Of a stretch of DNA of 5,327 nt, positions 4,839-5,327 are shown piece by piece; the stretch's first letter is position 1, and every line of letters starts with the position of its first letter. The stretch covers positions 1 through 5,327 of the forward strand of contig JAEVZT010000366.1 of assembly GCA_023392115.1 (NCBI GenBank), in the 5' to 3' direction. Under the pieces are notes generated by a model. It did not search any database and was not told the DNA's origin. It saw only the letters and a program-made list of their open reading frames with translations. Source of the DNA: Chloroflexota bacterium (GTDB taxonomy: Bacteria; Chloroflexota; Anaerolineae; Aggregatilineales; Phototrophicaceae). Made by a program: the position numbers and the translations under genes.

Positions 4839-5327
4839 ACTACACCATCCGTCAGGCGCTGCCGTCCGACGCGCGCGGATACATCAACCTGATCCGGAGC
4901 ATCCTGCGCGAGCAGCCGCCGGTCGACACGCCCTACGCCCCCGACGAGTTCGATCCGCCGGTGCAGCGCATCCGCGACCGGATCATCGAAGTCAACGACT
5001 CGGACAACTCGGTATTCCTAATCGCCGAAGCGAGCGGCAGGACGATCGGCGCGCTGACGTGCGGCGGCGGCAGCCTGAAAGCTGACCGGCATATGACCGC
5101 GCTCGGCATTTATGTGGCGAAGGCGTGGCGCGATCGCGGCGTCGGCAGCGCCCTGATGAAAGCGTGTGTCGAGTGGGCGCAGGCAAGCCCGGTCGTCGAA
5201 CGCGTCGAGCTTGAAGTGTTCGCCGGCAACGCCCGCGCTATCCACGTCTACGAGAAGTTTGGTTTTGTCCATGAAGGCGTCAAACGGCGGCTGTATTATC
5301 AAAACGGCAGCCCGGTTGACATGGCGA
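4835..5327 (+). CDS. GNAT-family N-acetyltransferase, 3' end beyond window
   Basis: The ATG at 4835 overlaps the previous stop as ATGA and opens a frame that stays open to the right edge: 164 codons, starting M-N-Y-T-I-R-Q-A-L-P-S-D-A. This is a normal GNAT beginning, strand one followed by helix one. Motif A is present at 91-108, with R-D-R-G-V-G (99-104) matching the R/Q-x-x-G-x-G/A acetyl-CoA pyrophosphate loop. Motif B follows as N-A-R-A-I-H-V-Y-E-K-F-G-F (132-144), then E-G-V-K-R-R, as in RimL/RimI-like and amine acetyltransferases. The visible V-D-M-A at the edge resembles the D-x-x-x-M/L-A near the end of such proteins, so only a short tail is probably missing. It should transfer acetyl from acetyl-CoA to an amine; the acceptor is unknown. 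No separate ribosome site is obvious, so it is probably translationally coupled to the decarboxylase-like gene. Confidence 0.9.
   Translation, partial: MNYTIRQALPSDARGYINLIRSILREQPPVDTPYAPDEFDPPVQRIRDRIIEVNDSDNSVFLIAEASGRTIGALTCGGGSLKADRHMTALGIYVAKAWRDRGVGSALMKACVEWAQASPVVERVELEVFAGNARAIHVYEKFGFVHEGVKRRLYYQNGSPVDMA

Noticed and set aside
1..5327. Mobile element, CRISPR array, tRNA or phage/defence cassette
   Set aside because: I saw no transposase or integrase motifs, regularly spaced repeats, tRNA-like cloverleaf, or defence-type domains. All plus-strand genes are ordinary transport or metabolic families.

Overview
The window looks like a chromosomal stretch from a GC-rich bacterium (coding parts roughly 60% GC by eye). 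The best guess is Chloroflexota or a similar environmental lineage. The grounds are indirect: a Trp-rich family 1 sugar-binding protein with a Thr/Glu/Pro/Ala linker, a binding protein and permease set without its own ATPase, and a nearby DinB-family gene. No rRNA or other phylogenetic marker is present, so the assignment is an inference.

Layout: (1) Positions 1-71, minus strand: the first 23 codons plus part of the next of a small DUF1328/UPF0391 membrane protein, cut by the window edge. (2) Positions 72-301: an AT-rich divergent control region with several short inverted repeats and a perfect 8-bp hairpin in the presumed leader of the next gene. (3) Positions 302-3473, plus strand: a carbohydrate ABC importer operon made of a secreted solute-binding protein, a MalF-type permease and a MalG-type permease. 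The first junction is a 52-nt gap holding an 8-G run and a possible 11-codon mini-ORF. The second is a direct stop/start abutment. (4) Positions 3474-3568: a short spacer with a weak terminator-like structure. (5) Positions 3569-4105: a DinB-like putative metal-dependent protein. (6) Positions 4182-4838: an acetoacetate-decarboxylase-like protein starting at TTG. (7) Positions 4835 to the right edge: a GNAT acetyltransferase overlapping gene 6 by ATGA and running off the window.

The importer genes form one functional unit. The binding protein captures a sugar or sugar-like solute outside the membrane, and the two permeases form the channel. The nucleotide-binding subunit must be supplied from outside this window, as with the shared MsmK/UgpC/MalK-type ATPases known in other bacteria. 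The three downstream genes are probably separate from the importer. The decarboxylase-like and acetyltransferase genes look translationally coupled, and no common pathway can be read from sequence.

I found no mobile element, CRISPR array, tRNA or rRNA, and no convincing undescribed system. The points most worth a second look are the mini-ORF with its G run, the structured leader before the binding protein, and the Lys-to-Glu change beside the presumed catalytic lysine of the decarboxylase-like protein.
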